64,000 nt of DNA, taken from an uncultured Acidobacteriota bacterium. Lineage in GTDB: Bacteria > Acidobacteriota > Terriglobia > Bryobacterales > Bryobacteraceae. The notes under the pieces are model-generated. The model was not told where the DNA came from, searched no databases, and saw nothing but the letters and a program-made list of their open reading frames with translations. The stretch's first letter is position 1, and each line of letters starts with the position of its first letter. The stretch is from contig CADEFT010000017.1 in the NCBI GenBank assembly GCA_902826685.1, forward strand, positions 80,034-144,033. Direction: 5' to 3'. A program made the position numbers and the translations under genes. Shown piece by piece: positions 9,155-17,405 of the stretch.

Positions 9155-10375
9155 TCAACGAGCGATGGCGGCCACGACCATCTGCAGCGTCTTTCCAGTG
9201 GCATCGCCAACCACCTTCGGATCGCCGGGCTTCCAGTTGGCGCGCGAGCCGTCGTAGGTGTAACTGACAGGCAGGCGCGTCAAATCGGGACTGTACTGGC
9301 CTTCGGTGCCGCCCATCTTCCAGATCACCAGATCGAGCGAGGGAACGACGTAAATCGCATAGCCTCCGGAACCACCTTTCCAGAACGCATCCTTCGGAAC
9401 GGAGGAAAGATGGCCGTCTTCATTCATGTTGAAGTTGAAGCTGTGGGTATAGTGCGGGTTGTATTTCACCATTCGTCCGCACATTCTGGCGAAGTCCGCG
9501 GGCACGATCTGCTGCTTGCCCCAGCGTCCTTCACGGAGCATGAGATAGCCGAAGCGCAGCATGTCGGTGGAGCGCACGGCGATGCTTCCGCCGCCGGGCG
9601 TATGGAGCATGCGGCCGTTTGAATCGATGCCGCCTTTGAGCTTGGGCCGGTACATGGCGTAACCCCAGGTGCCGAATCCCATGGGGCCGGTGAGGCGCTG
9701 GCGCATGTACTCCTCCATTTCCATGCCGGTGACCTTGCGGACGATCATGGCGGGCAGGTGGCTGGTGGCGGTGGAATAGGAGTAACATTCGCCGGGCGCG
9801 CACCACAGACTTTGACGGAGCGCGAACCCGTCGGTGGTGGAATAGGGTCCGTTGTCTTCGGTGGGATTCTCCCACACCTGGCGTGTTCCTCTCACATACA
9901 CCGGATTGGTGCCGCGAAGTCCGGCCGACATGGAGAGCAACTGACCCAGGCTGATTTCGGCCTTGCGTGGGTCGTCGAGCGGGAGTTCGAGGCCAGGCAG
10001 ATACTTGGGCGAATACACTTTCTCGTCAAGACCGTTGGGGAACTGCGAGGCGTGTTCCTTCAGCATGATGCCGGTGGCGAGACTGGTGAACGCCTTGCCG
10101 CAGGAAGCGAGTTCGGGCAGCGCTTCGCGGTGGCCGCGGCCGAAGTAGCGTTCATACACCAGGTGTCCATGACGCACCACCAGAAGGCCGCCGTGCTGGC
10201 TGGTTTGCTGAATGTAGTCGAAGGCTTCATCCAGCTTACGGGTGTCGATGCCGGCTTTCTTGCGGACCTGCGCGGCATCGGTGAGCGTGCGCCAACCGCC
10301 GGCCGAATCGGGTTTGGGGAAGTAATCCGAGGCGCCGAAGACAGCGAGGGAAACGATCAGACCGAGAGACATCAC
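9155..10375 (-). CDS. Secreted serine hydrolase, beta-lactamase class C/DD-peptidase-like
   Basis: A 406-residue protein with signal peptide MMSLGLIVSLAVFGA. The class C catalytic motif SxxK is S91-C-G-K94 in ELASCGKAFTS. The tyrosine motif falls in ECYSYSTATSHL (Y198/Y200), and a C-terminal HTPGGGSIAVRST supplies the HxG-like element. These enzymes include esterases, peptidases and beta-lactamases; which one cannot be told from sequence. It is upstream of and nearly contiguous with the DUF488 gene. Confidence 0.83.
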   Translation of the reverse strand: MMSLGLIVSLAVFGASDYFPKPDSAGGWRTLTDAAQVRKKAGIDTRKLDEAFDYIQQTSQHGGLLVVRHGHLVYERYFGRGHREALPELASCGKAFTSLATGIMLKEHASQFPNGLDEKVYSPKYLPGLELPLDDPRKAEISLGQLLSMSAGLRGTNPVYVRGTRQVWENPTEDNGPYSTTDGFALRQSLWCAPGECYSYSTATSHLPAMIVRKVTGMEMEEYMRQRLTGPMGFGTWGYAMYRPKLKGGIDSNGRMLHTPGGGSIAVRSTDMLRFGYLMLREGRWGKQQIVPADFARMCGRMVKYNPHYTHSFNFNMNEDGHLSSVPKDAFWKGGSGGYAIYVVPSLDLVIWKMGGTEGQYSPDLTRLPVSYTYDGSRANWKPGDPKVVGDATGKTLQMVVAAIAR

Positions 10376-10393
10376 GGTCTAGCGTACTGCATC

Positions 10394-11266
10394 TCAGGCG
10401 GGCTTCTCCATCCACAGGGCGGCCCAGGCGCCGTTCTCGGCGGCCATGGTCTCTTCGCAGCGCTGGATGAACAGATCGCGCTCTTTCTTGTCAGCGTCCG
10501 TCTTGCCAATACCAACCCATTCGCTTTTGATGGTGCGCAGGCGGATCGCCGCCGTGCGATAGGCGGCCACCAGCGTCTGGTATTGCTGATTCTTGAGGTG
10601 AGCGGTAATGGAAGTGGTGATGGTGGCGATGACGCCGATCGCGCCGGATACGGGTAGCATCGCGGCAACGAGGGCGAGCAGGGCGCTGACGCCGCCGAGA
10701 AACACCGTCAGTTTGCGGAAGAGATCGGCCTTCGTCTGATGCTCCGCCGCGCGTTTCTCATACCATTTCACCTGCTCGTCCACGCGCTCGGCGATGTATT
10801 GCTCCACGGTGAGGGAGAGCGGCGGCACGGGCTTGTTGTCATGAGGGCGGGATTCGATATCCTTCAGGCTCTCCATCACCTGACCAACGCGAGAGGCCAT
10901 TTGCGAATTGCGATCGGCGGCGTCAAACGGGGGCACGGCGGCGCGGTACAGATAAAGGCCGGACTTCAGCGATTCGGCGGCGCCACGGGCACGGGTCCAG
11001 GTGCGGACGCGGTCACCGGCGAGCGCCTGCTGCGTGAGATAGGCCGCCAGCGCGACGAGAACGGCGCTGGCCGGTCCGAGGATCTTCGGCCATGGCGCAG
11101 CCAGTGCGGGAGACAGTCCGGCGAGGCAGGCGCCGGCGATGGCCGTCCAAAGACTCCATTTGATCAACGAGTCCATGCGGTTCTTGTGGTAGACCGAAGT
11201 TTGAGACCAGGTCCGGTAAGCGGTCCAGGCTCCCTCCAGCGGGGAATGCGACGGAGCGGGTGCCAT
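10394..11266 (-). CDS. DUF4231/SLATT-like membrane protein with two 2-TM units
   Basis: A 290-residue protein. Two halves share one plan: an amphipathic helix with W/Y-K-x-R (AWTAYRTWSQTSVYHKNRMD; later VKWYEKRAAEHQTKADLF), then a two-span membrane hairpin (about 36-80 and 190-225), then a helix with AW/Y-x-x-AA (ARGAAESLKSGLYLYRAA; AYRTAAIRLRTIKSEW). This resembles DUF4231 and the SLATT group, which comparative genomics has linked to nucleotide-signalled defence as pore-forming effectors. No SMODS, SLOG or TIR partner is beside it, so a defence role is not supported by context. An ordinary membrane protein is equally possible. Confidence 0.6.
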   Translation of the reverse strand: MAPAPSHSPLEGAWTAYRTWSQTSVYHKNRMDSLIKWSLWTAIAGACLAGLSPALAAPWPKILGPASAVLVALAAYLTQQALAGDRVRTWTRARGAAESLKSGLYLYRAAVPPFDAADRNSQMASRVGQVMESLKDIESRPHDNKPVPPLSLTVEQYIAERVDEQVKWYEKRAAEHQTKADLFRKLTVFLGGVSALLALVAAMLPVSGAIGVIATITTSITAHLKNQQYQTLVAAYRTAAIRLRTIKSEWVGIGKTDADKKERDLFIQRCEETMAAENGAWAALWMEKPA

Positions 11267-11291
11267 AGGTTAGCGATGCTATCACGCCCGG

Positions 11292-11963
11292 TCAGCCAAT
11301 GCTCCAATGGCAGGCGCGAGGGATCAGGCCGAGCTTTCGCGCGACGGCACGCGAGGCGAGATTGGTCCAGGCGGTGCTGTAGATGGGCAGACGTCCGGAA
11401 GCCCGGACGGCGCGCGCCCAGGCGATCGTAACCAGCGGCGCGAGCCCTTGTCCGCGAGACGCCTCCGCGGTCTCGACGCCCGCTTCCGCCGCCGTATCTG
11501 ACCGGCGCGCGCAGAAGCAGACACTCACGGCATGCCCGTCGCGCAAGACGGCGAGCATCGGGGAACGTTCCGGCAGTTCGTCCTTGATCCAGCCGCGAAA
11601 GCCGCGCTCCAGCGGCGCGATGTCTTCGACCGGCTCGACGCCGGCCGCTTCCGGAAGATCGTCTGGAAACGTGAATACGGGCCCGGCCTGGCGCTCACCG
11701 GGCAGCAAGGCGAGGTACCGGGCGGCGTGAACCGGATCGGCTTCAAAATCAAGGACCGGCGGTTCCTGCCCGGCAAGCTGTAACAACTGCGCGGCGGTAC
11801 CGGCGGGGATATCGGCGCGCACGGCCCAGGCGCAACCGGCGGGTGTGCGGATCAGAACGAACGCCGGGCCTGGGGTCGAATAGGGTTCGCGCGTCGATAC
11901 GATGCGTCGCGCGCCATCGAGAACGAACGCCGTTTCGAGGTCGAGCGCGGCGCTGAACTCCAT
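11292..11963 (-). CDS. GNAT-family N-acetyltransferase
   Basis: A 223-residue protein whose C-terminal half carries the acetyl-CoA-binding signature (ETAEASRGQGLAPLVTIAW, an R/Q-x-x-G-x-A variant). It is followed by the typical beta5 and helix YSTAWTNLASRAVARKLG. The N-terminal 110 residues are less conserved. The acceptor substrate is unknown. The ATG lies 2 nt after the stop codon of the upstream DUF1552 gene, so the two are probably translated from one message. Confidence 0.78.
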   Translation of the reverse strand: MEFSAALDLETAFVLDGARRIVSTREPYSTPGPAFVLIRTPAGCAWAVRADIPAGTAAQLLQLAGQEPPVLDFEADPVHAARYLALLPGERQAGPVFTFPDDLPEAAGVEPVEDIAPLERGFRGWIKDELPERSPMLAVLRDGHAVSVCFCARRSDTAAEAGVETAEASRGQGLAPLVTIAWARAVRASGRLPIYSTAWTNLASRAVARKLGLIPRACHWSIG

Positions 11964-11965
11964 CT

Positions 11966-13300
11966 TCAGGCGCGCAGGTCCAATTGTCCGGTGCTGTCGG
12001 CGAACCGCCCGGTCTCAACGCCGGTCGAACTCAGCATGTGGACGAACAGGTTGGCTACGGGAGTCTTCTCGGGTGCGGCCACATGTTGTCCACCGCGAAT
12101 CCCGCCCGCATGGCCGGCAAGCAGCAGCGGCAGATCGAAGTTGGAGTGCGCATTGCCATCGCTCAAAGCGCAGCCGTAGAGAATGGCCGAATGGTCCAGC
12201 AGCGATCCATCGCCATCGGCGGTTGCCTTCAGCTTCTCGACAAAGTAAGAGAACAACTCGACGTGGTAGGTGTTGATCTTGGTTACTTTTTCGATGAAGT
12301 CGGGGTGGCCGCGGTGATGGGTGAGCGGGTGATGCGGGTCGGGGACGCCGATCTCCGGGTACGTGCGCACGCTACCTTCGCGGCCGAGCATCATGGTGGA
12401 AACGCGGGTCAGATCCGATTGAAACGCGATCACCTGCAGATCGAACATGAGCTTGACGTAATCGGCGTACTCAAATGGGATGCCGGACGGCTTCTCGATG
12501 GCTGGGGTGATCTGTTCCTTCTCGGCGGCGCCGATGCGGCGCTCCACTTCGCGAATGCCGGTGAGATACTCGTCGAGCTTGCGGCGATCGGCGCCGCCGA
12601 GGGTGCCGGCCAGGCGCTCGGTGTTTTCACGCGTCTGATCGAGAATGCTCTTGCGGTAGATGGCGCGGCGGGCGCGGACGTCGGCCGAAAGACTCGGATC
12701 GACCGTGCCGAACAGCCGCTCGAAGACCGAGCGCGGATTCACTTCGACGGCGAGCGGGGATTCCGGCCCTTTCCAGGAGAGGGTGTTGGTATAGGCGCAG
12801 CTCGATCCGGTATCGCAGTTGCCGACCATGCGCGCATCCTCGCAGCCGATTTGGAGCGACGCCACGCGAGTTTCGGCGCCCCACTTCTGGGCGGCGATCT
12901 GATCGAAGGTGATCCCGGCGCGCACATCGGGGCCCGCCGTATATTTCGGTTCGGCGCCGGAAAGGAAGCTGCCGGTGGCCTTGGCGTGACCGCCGCCTTT
13001 GCTCTTGACGGCGGCGTGATTGGCGAGGCCGGAGAGCACGGTGATGTGCTGGCGGTGGGCTTCAAGCGGCTTGAGGATGCGGGTGAACTCGAACTCGCGG
13101 CCGGTCTGCGCCAGCTTCCAATCTTTCATGACGATGCCGTTGGGAACGTAAACCACGGCCAGGCGGCGCGGCTGGGCGCTGGTGGAAGCGGGCGCGCCGA
13201 GGGCCGGGCGCATGGCATCCAGCAACGGCAGCCCGATGGCGGCTCCCACGCCTTTCAGAAGGGTTCGGCGGTCGAGGTGTTTACGGGTGAGGAACGTCAT
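11966..13300 (-). CDS. DUF1552 protein with Tat signal (copy 1)
   Basis: A 444-residue protein. A Tat-type leader (DRRTLLKGVGAAIGLPLLDAM, with R11-R12) precedes the DUF1552 body. Family-typical stretches include FIRILKPLEAHRQHITVLSGL-like sequence, SFLSGAEPKYT, VASLQIGCED and YPEIGVPDPHHPLTHH. DUF1552 proteins are exported and usually encoded beside DUF1592 cytochromes, as at copy 2 (59892-61235). Here no DUF1592 gene is adjacent and a GNAT gene follows instead. The gene diverges from the kinase gene; a TATCAT hexamer (minus strand, 13312-13317) 11 nt before the ATG may be its -10. Confidence 0.85.
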   Translation of the reverse strand: MTFLTRKHLDRRTLLKGVGAAIGLPLLDAMRPALGAPASTSAQPRRLAVVYVPNGIVMKDWKLAQTGREFEFTRILKPLEAHRQHITVLSGLANHAAVKSKGGGHAKATGSFLSGAEPKYTAGPDVRAGITFDQIAAQKWGAETRVASLQIGCEDARMVGNCDTGSSCAYTNTLSWKGPESPLAVEVNPRSVFERLFGTVDPSLSADVRARRAIYRKSILDQTRENTERLAGTLGGADRRKLDEYLTGIREVERRIGAAEKEQITPAIEKPSGIPFEYADYVKLMFDLQVIAFQSDLTRVSTMMLGREGSVRTYPEIGVPDPHHPLTHHRGHPDFIEKVTKINTYHVELFSYFVEKLKATADGDGSLLDHSAILYGCALSDGNAHSNFDLPLLLAGHAGGIRGGQHVAAPEKTPVANLFVHMLSSTGVETGRFADSTGQLDLRA

Positions 13301-13343
13301 GGGCTGTCCTTATGATACTCCTGGCGCACCCCCCTGTTAAGCT

Positions 13344-13349
13344 TATCTA
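13344..13349 (+). promoter_or_regulatory. Candidate -10 element of the kinase gene
   Basis: TATCTA ends 6 nt before the GTG start at 13356 and no Shine-Dalgarno lies between. The spacing fits a leaderless transcript. No convincing -35 is seen. Confidence 0.35.
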
Positions 13350-13355
13350 AATCGA

Positions 13356-16300
13356 GTGAATCCGGAAGCCAATCGCAAGTCCACGGCGCCTGGTGCGTTG
13401 ACGGATGAACAATGGCGCGCGGCGTGGGAGCTTTACGAAGCCGTGCTCGAAGCGAGTCCTATGGAACGCGCCATGCTGTTGAGCCACGCCGGCGTCGAGG
13501 TGGCGGCCGAAGTGCGCCTTCTGTTGGCCAAGTCCGGCGAGGGGGAGGCGGCTGCCGGCGCGGGAGACCGTAGCGGGGAGCGGGTGGGACGATTCACCCT
13601 CATCGGGCTGATCGGCCGCGGCGGCATGGCCGAGGTTTACCTGGCGCGAGACGAAGAACTGGAGCGTCCGGCGGCGTTGAAATTCCTGTCCATCGGGCAT
13701 GTGGGCGGGAAATCGGTGGAACGCGCGATTCGGGAAGCGAAAGCGGCGTCGGCGGTGAACCATCCCAACATCGTCACCGTTTACGAAGTGATTCGCACTG
13801 GCGATACGCTCGCGATCGCGATGGAACTGGTGGAGGGAACACCGCTGCGCCACTATTGCGGGCGGGCGCTCGATGTGGCGGAGGTGTTGAACTGGGGCCG
13901 GCAGATCGCCTCGGCGCTAACGGCGGCACACGCCGAGGGGTTGGCGCATCTCGACCTCAAGCCGGAAAACATCATGGTGCGCAACGACGGCATTCTGAAG
14001 GTGCTGGATTTCGGGCTGGCGCGCTTCGTGGAACAGAAGGGATCGGCCTCCAGCCGTTACTCCGGGACGCTGCGCTACATGTCGCCGGAACAATATTTGA
14101 GCGAGGATCTCACTACGGCGACGGATGTATTCACGCTGGGCCTGGTGCTGAGCGAGCTGCTTAGCGGGGAGCATCCCTTTGCCGCCGGCACTTTGTTTGA
14201 GACGGCGCACGCCATTGCGACGCGGCCGGCGCGTTCGCTTTCGCCGGTGAATAAGCGGATCGCGCCGGAGTTGGACCGGCTGCTGCTGGCGATGCTCGAT
14301 AAGAGCCCGGCGGCGCGGCCGTCGGCGGCGCAGGTGGTGGTGGCGCTCTCGAAGATGGCGGGCTCCGGTGCCACCGGGGCGGCGGCGCCGGCGGCGGTAC
14401 GGAGGCCGCGGTCGAGGAAATGGCTGGTCGCGGTAGCGGCCGGGGTGGCGCTGGCTGCGTTGTGGATGCGGCAACCGGGGCCGGCCTCGACGGAACTGGT
14501 GCGAGGCGCCGGTCCCGACGACCCAATTCCGCCACGCCATTTCTACGCGATCAATACAAAGGGCAACGTGGCGGCCTATGTGGACGATTCCACCGACTCG
14601 AGCGGTTATACCTGGCGCGTCGAGCGGGTTCTGCTGCCTTCGCTCGAAGGCGTGAACTGGGCCGCGTTCCGCAAGGTGTTTGCCGGTGGCGACGGCGTTC
14701 TTTACGCCATTACCGGCGACGGCCAGTTGAAGTATTTCCGGCTGCTCGATCCCTGGCGCAACAGTGGCGCGATGCGATGGAGCGCCGATTCGAACACGCC
14801 GATCGGAGGGGGATGGAACCGGGTGCGGGACGCGGCGGCGATGTCGCGTCCGCGGTGGGCGGCGGCCAGAGGATGGTCGTCGGCCATGGAAACCACCCTG
14901 CTGCGGAACGGTGTGATTTGGGCTTTCCTCGACTCGGGTAGAGTGTCGTTGTTTCAACATGGGTGGGCGGCGGGCGGAAGACCGCTGCCCTCATCCTTCA
15001 CCGAAACCGAGATCGACTACGCGCCGCACTACGGAGGCCCAAAGCTGCCGGCCGGGCATAGCTGTTCCGGCTGCCGCGTGTTTGAAGGAGGCGACGGGAT
15101 CACGTTCGCCGTTTCAAAAGAAGGCATATTGTGGCGCTACCGGATGCGCGCTTCGGGTGAATGGGCCATTGCGAAAGGCAAGGCGACTCAGGACCGCGCG
15201 GGCGTGCAGATCGGGCATGAGTGGAATATGTGGTCGGCGATCCTGGCCTCTCCCGGAGCGTATTCGATTGAAGGGTACGTCTCGAGCGGACGGCGCCTGT
15301 CGCCCGGAGATCCGGTTCCGGTGCGGGCTTCGACGTTTTCGCCGGCGTACACGGTGCGGCTGTTGCGGCTTGAGCGGCGGAAGGAAGAAGCGAGCGGCCT
15401 GATCGACGGCAGGCAGGTTGGAGCGGCGTTGACCCGCGAGGTGCCCGCCGGCCGGAATTTCAAGAAGCCGCAGCAGATGGGGATGATTTCGACGGGAGCG
15501 GAATGGACCGCGGACGGTCCCGATATGAAGCTTCCGGGCGACGCGCGGTCCGGCCTATACGCCGCGGAATTGACCACGCCCAGCGGTGGACGCGCCTTGG
15601 CGCCGTTCATTGTGAGGCCACGGCTGGGAGAACGGCCCAAGAACATCGCCGTGATCGCCAACACGATGACATGGAGCGTATTCAATCAGTGGGGTGGGGA
15701 TGGACGGGCCGCGACCGAAGTAAGCTTCGAGCGGCCGCTGCTGGAAGCGCCGATCGCCGGAGGCGCCTCACGCTCACCCGGGTTGACCGACCGCAATCCG
15801 CGGGCATTCAACCAGTTGCCGCGGGCGGAGGTGTGGATCACCTCTTGGCTCGATTCTCTGGCCGAGCGCGATCCACGCTATTGGTATGACGCGTTCAGCG
15901 ATCTCGACCTGCATGGCGGGATGGAAAATCTGAATCAGTACAAGGCACTGGTTGTGCAGACGCTGCCGCAGTTCTGGACCGATCGCATGCGCGACCGGCT
16001 GGATGCCTATCTCGAAGCCGGCGGGCATCTGGTGTACCTGGCGGGGAAGGGTCTCTTTCAACGGGTGCAAATTACGGGGGAAGGAAGAATGCGGATGCCG
16101 GCCACGCCGGATTCGGGCTGCGTGATGCCGGCGGAAGGGCCGCCGCCTTTTCCAGCCAATCCGTGTCCGCTGACGGATTTGTTCCGGCGCGGTACCTCTT
16201 CCTATCCCGACGGGCGCAGCGAGCGCGCGGTAGTGGGGTTGGCCTATGAGCCGTCGCTGCCACAATCCGGTCCACCTTACAATGGCACTTACTTCACGGT

Positions 16301-16661
16301 CCAATCGGCCCATCCGTTCCTGATGGATGGCACGGGCCTGCAGGTGGGTTCGGCCATCGGAAAGCGGCAAGGGCTGGGCGGGCTGATGGCGGCGGATTGG
16401 GGCGTGGGGTGGCGGCTTCCGGGCGCGGTTTACAGGGAATTTCAGGATCGGATGGCCACGCCCAGTCATGCCACCGTGACCGGGTTGGACCTGGCCGATT
16501 CCATCAAGGAAGCACGGGCCAGCATCGTGTTCCGGCAAGTGGGAGCGAGAGGCTGGGTCTTCTCGATCGGAGCGACTTCGGCCGGTGGCGTTCTGGCGGT
16601 GGACCCGGTGCTGCAGCGCGTGGTCCAGAACGCCTTGGATGCGGCGATCGGCGGGCGTTGA
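13356..16661 (+). CDS. Membrane Ser/Thr kinase fused to tachylectin-like and N,N-dimethylformamidase-like domains
   Basis: A 1101-residue protein from a GTG start. Residues about 80-335 form a protein kinase: IGRGGMAEVY P-loop (87-95), catalytic Lys109, HLDLKPEN (198-205, an HLD in place of HRD), DFG 218-220 and YMSPEQ. A single membrane span follows at about 356-371. The outer part begins with repeats of tachylectin type (FYAINTKGNVAAYVDD; FAGGDGVLYAITGDGQLKYF; FEGGDGITFAVSKEG). It ends with about 450 residues resembling the large subunit of N,N-dimethylformamidase (FIVRPRLGERPKNIAVIA, NLNQYKALVVQTLPQFW, YLEAGGHLVYLAGKG). The topology suggests an external sensor coupled to a cytoplasmic kinase. 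An ECF sigma gene follows, a common kinase/ECF pairing. The sugar-binding and amidase activities are inferences. Confidence 0.85.
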   Translation: MNPEANRKSTAPGALTDEQWRAAWELYEAVLEASPMERAMLLSHAGVEVAAEVRLLLAKSGEGEAAAGAGDRSGERVGRFTLIGLIGRGGMAEVYLARDEELERPAALKFLSIGHVGGKSVERAIREAKAASAVNHPNIVTVYEVIRTGDTLAIAMELVEGTPLRHYCGRALDVAEVLNWGRQIASALTAAHAEGLAHLDLKPENIMVRNDGILKVLDFGLARFVEQKGSASSRYSGTLRYMSPEQYLSEDLTTATDVFTLGLVLSELLSGEHPFAAGTLFETAHAIATRPARSLSPVNKRIAPELDRLLLAMLDKSPAARPSAAQVVVALSKMAGSGATGAAAPAAVRRPRSRKWLVAVAAGVALAALWMRQPGPASTELVRGAGPDDPIPPRHFYAINTKGNVAAYVDDSTDSSGYTWRVERVLLPSLEGVNWAAFRKVFAGGDGVLYAITGDGQLKYFRLLDPWRNSGAMRWSADSNTPIGGGWNRVRDAAAMSRPRWAAARGWSSAMETTLLRNGVIWAFLDSGRVSLFQHGWAAGGRPLPSSFTETEIDYAPHYGGPKLPAGHSCSGCRVFEGGDGITFAVSKEGILWRYRMRASGEWAIAKGKATQDRAGVQIGHEWNMWSAILASPGAYSIEGYVSSGRRLSPGDPVPVRASTFSPAYTVRLLRLERRKEEASGLIDGRQVGAALTREVPAGRNFKKPQQMGMISTGAEWTADGPDMKLPGDARSGLYAAELTTPSGGRALAPFIVRPRLGERPKNIAVIANTMTWSVFNQWGGDGRAATEVSFERPLLEAPIAGGASRSPGLTDRNPRAFNQLPRAEVWITSWLDSLAERDPRYWYDAFSDLDLHGGMENLNQYKALVVQTLPQFWTDRMRDRLDAYLEAGGHLVYLAGKGLFQRVQITGEGRMRMPATPDSGCVMPAEGPPPFPANPCPLTDLFRRGTSSYPDGRSERAVVGLAYEPSLPQSGPPYNGTYFTVQSAHPFLMDGTGLQVGSAIGKRQGLGGLMAADWGVGWRLPGAVYREFQDRMATPSHATVTGLDLADSIKEARASIVFRQVGARGWVFSIGATSAGGVLAVDPVLQRVVQNALDAAIGGR

Positions 16662-16686
16662 TTCCGGCCGGGCGGATACGGTCATG

Positions 16687-16709
16687 GCGCCGTGAAAATG
16701 CGACGGCGC
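16687..16709 (+). other. Stem-loop between kinase and sigma factor genes
   Basis: GCGCCGT (16687-16693) and ACGGCGC (16703-16709) form a perfect 7-bp GC-rich stem with a 9-nt loop, in the 88-nt gap after the kinase stop. No T-run follows, so it is not a standard intrinsic terminator. It could be a weak terminator, attenuator or chance palindrome. Confidence 0.3.
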
Positions 16710-16735
16710 GCCGCTTCCAAAGTGACACATCCTGC

Positions 16736-16741
16736 TAAAAT
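16736..16741 (+). promoter_or_regulatory. Candidate -10 element of the ECF sigma gene
   Basis: TAAAAT ends 8 nt before the ATG at 16750, with no Shine-Dalgarno between. The spacing suggests transcription starts at or next to the start codon. No clear -35 was recognised. Confidence 0.4.
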
Positions 16742-16749
16742 TCGGGGTC

Positions 16750-17328
16750 ATGCAGGCTTCGACGGGCGCGGTGGCCGATCTGATGGCGCAGTTCCGGCAG
16801 GGAAACCGTCAGGCGGCCGAGCAACTGGTGGAACTGCTCTATCCCGAGCTCAAGCGGCTGGCCGCCGCCAAGATGAAGTCGGAACGTCCGGAGCACACCT
16901 GGCAGCCCACCGTGCTGGTCCACGAGCTGTACTTTGAGTTGCTGCGGGTCAAGGCGCTGCGCGATCCGGACAACAACGACGAAAAGGCGGCCTTCCTCGG
17001 CTTTGCGGGATTCCTGATGAAGCGGCTGCTGGCGCGCCACGCCCGTCCCCTTTCAAGCAAGGCGATCAAGGTGGAAGCCGAAGACGACATGAAGAATTTC
17101 GATGCCGCCGGTGTCGAAACGCTGACCCATATCGAGCTGATGCTGGCGCGGCTGGGCGCCATCGATCCGAAGTTCCGCACGGTGGTGGAATTGAAGGTTT
17201 TCGAAGGCCGCACGGGCGACGAGGTGGCGGCGCGGCTGGGCTGTTCGCGCCGGACGGCGGACCGGTATTGGACGTTCGCCTGCCACTGGCTGGAACGGGA
17301 GTTAGAGGGTGGAGTAGCGCAGGGATAG
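16750..17328 (+). CDS. ECF-type RNA polymerase sigma factor
   Basis: A 192-residue sigma factor. Region 2 includes LMAQFRQGNRQAAEQLVELLYPELKRLAAAKM, and the segment HTWQPTVLVHELYFELLR is characteristic of the ECF group common in Acidobacteriota and Planctomycetes (TIGR02999-like). Region 4 is a helix-turn-helix (VVELKVFEGRTGDEVAARLG then SRRTADRYWTFACHWL). Its position directly after a membrane Ser/Thr kinase fits the known association of this group with kinases rather than classical anti-sigma factors. A target could be the cytochrome cluster that starts 77 nt downstream, but no target promoter was identified. Confidence 0.88.
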   Translation: MQASTGAVADLMAQFRQGNRQAAEQLVELLYPELKRLAAAKMKSERPEHTWQPTVLVHELYFELLRVKALRDPDNNDEKAAFLGFAGFLMKRLLARHARPLSSKAIKVEAEDDMKNFDAAGVETLTHIELMLARLGAIDPKFRTVVELKVFEGRTGDEVAARLGCSRRTADRYWTFACHWLERELEGGVAQG

Positions 17329-17405
17329 GCGGAAGCGTTCCTTACCAAATTCTTACCATTTCCTGAGAACTGTTGGCCCCCGGCCGCCGTATATTCGAGA
17401 GAGAG

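Noticed and set aside
11984..13315. 443-codon open frame on the plus strand
   Set aside because: Exact antisense of the DUF1552 gene with no domain of its own.
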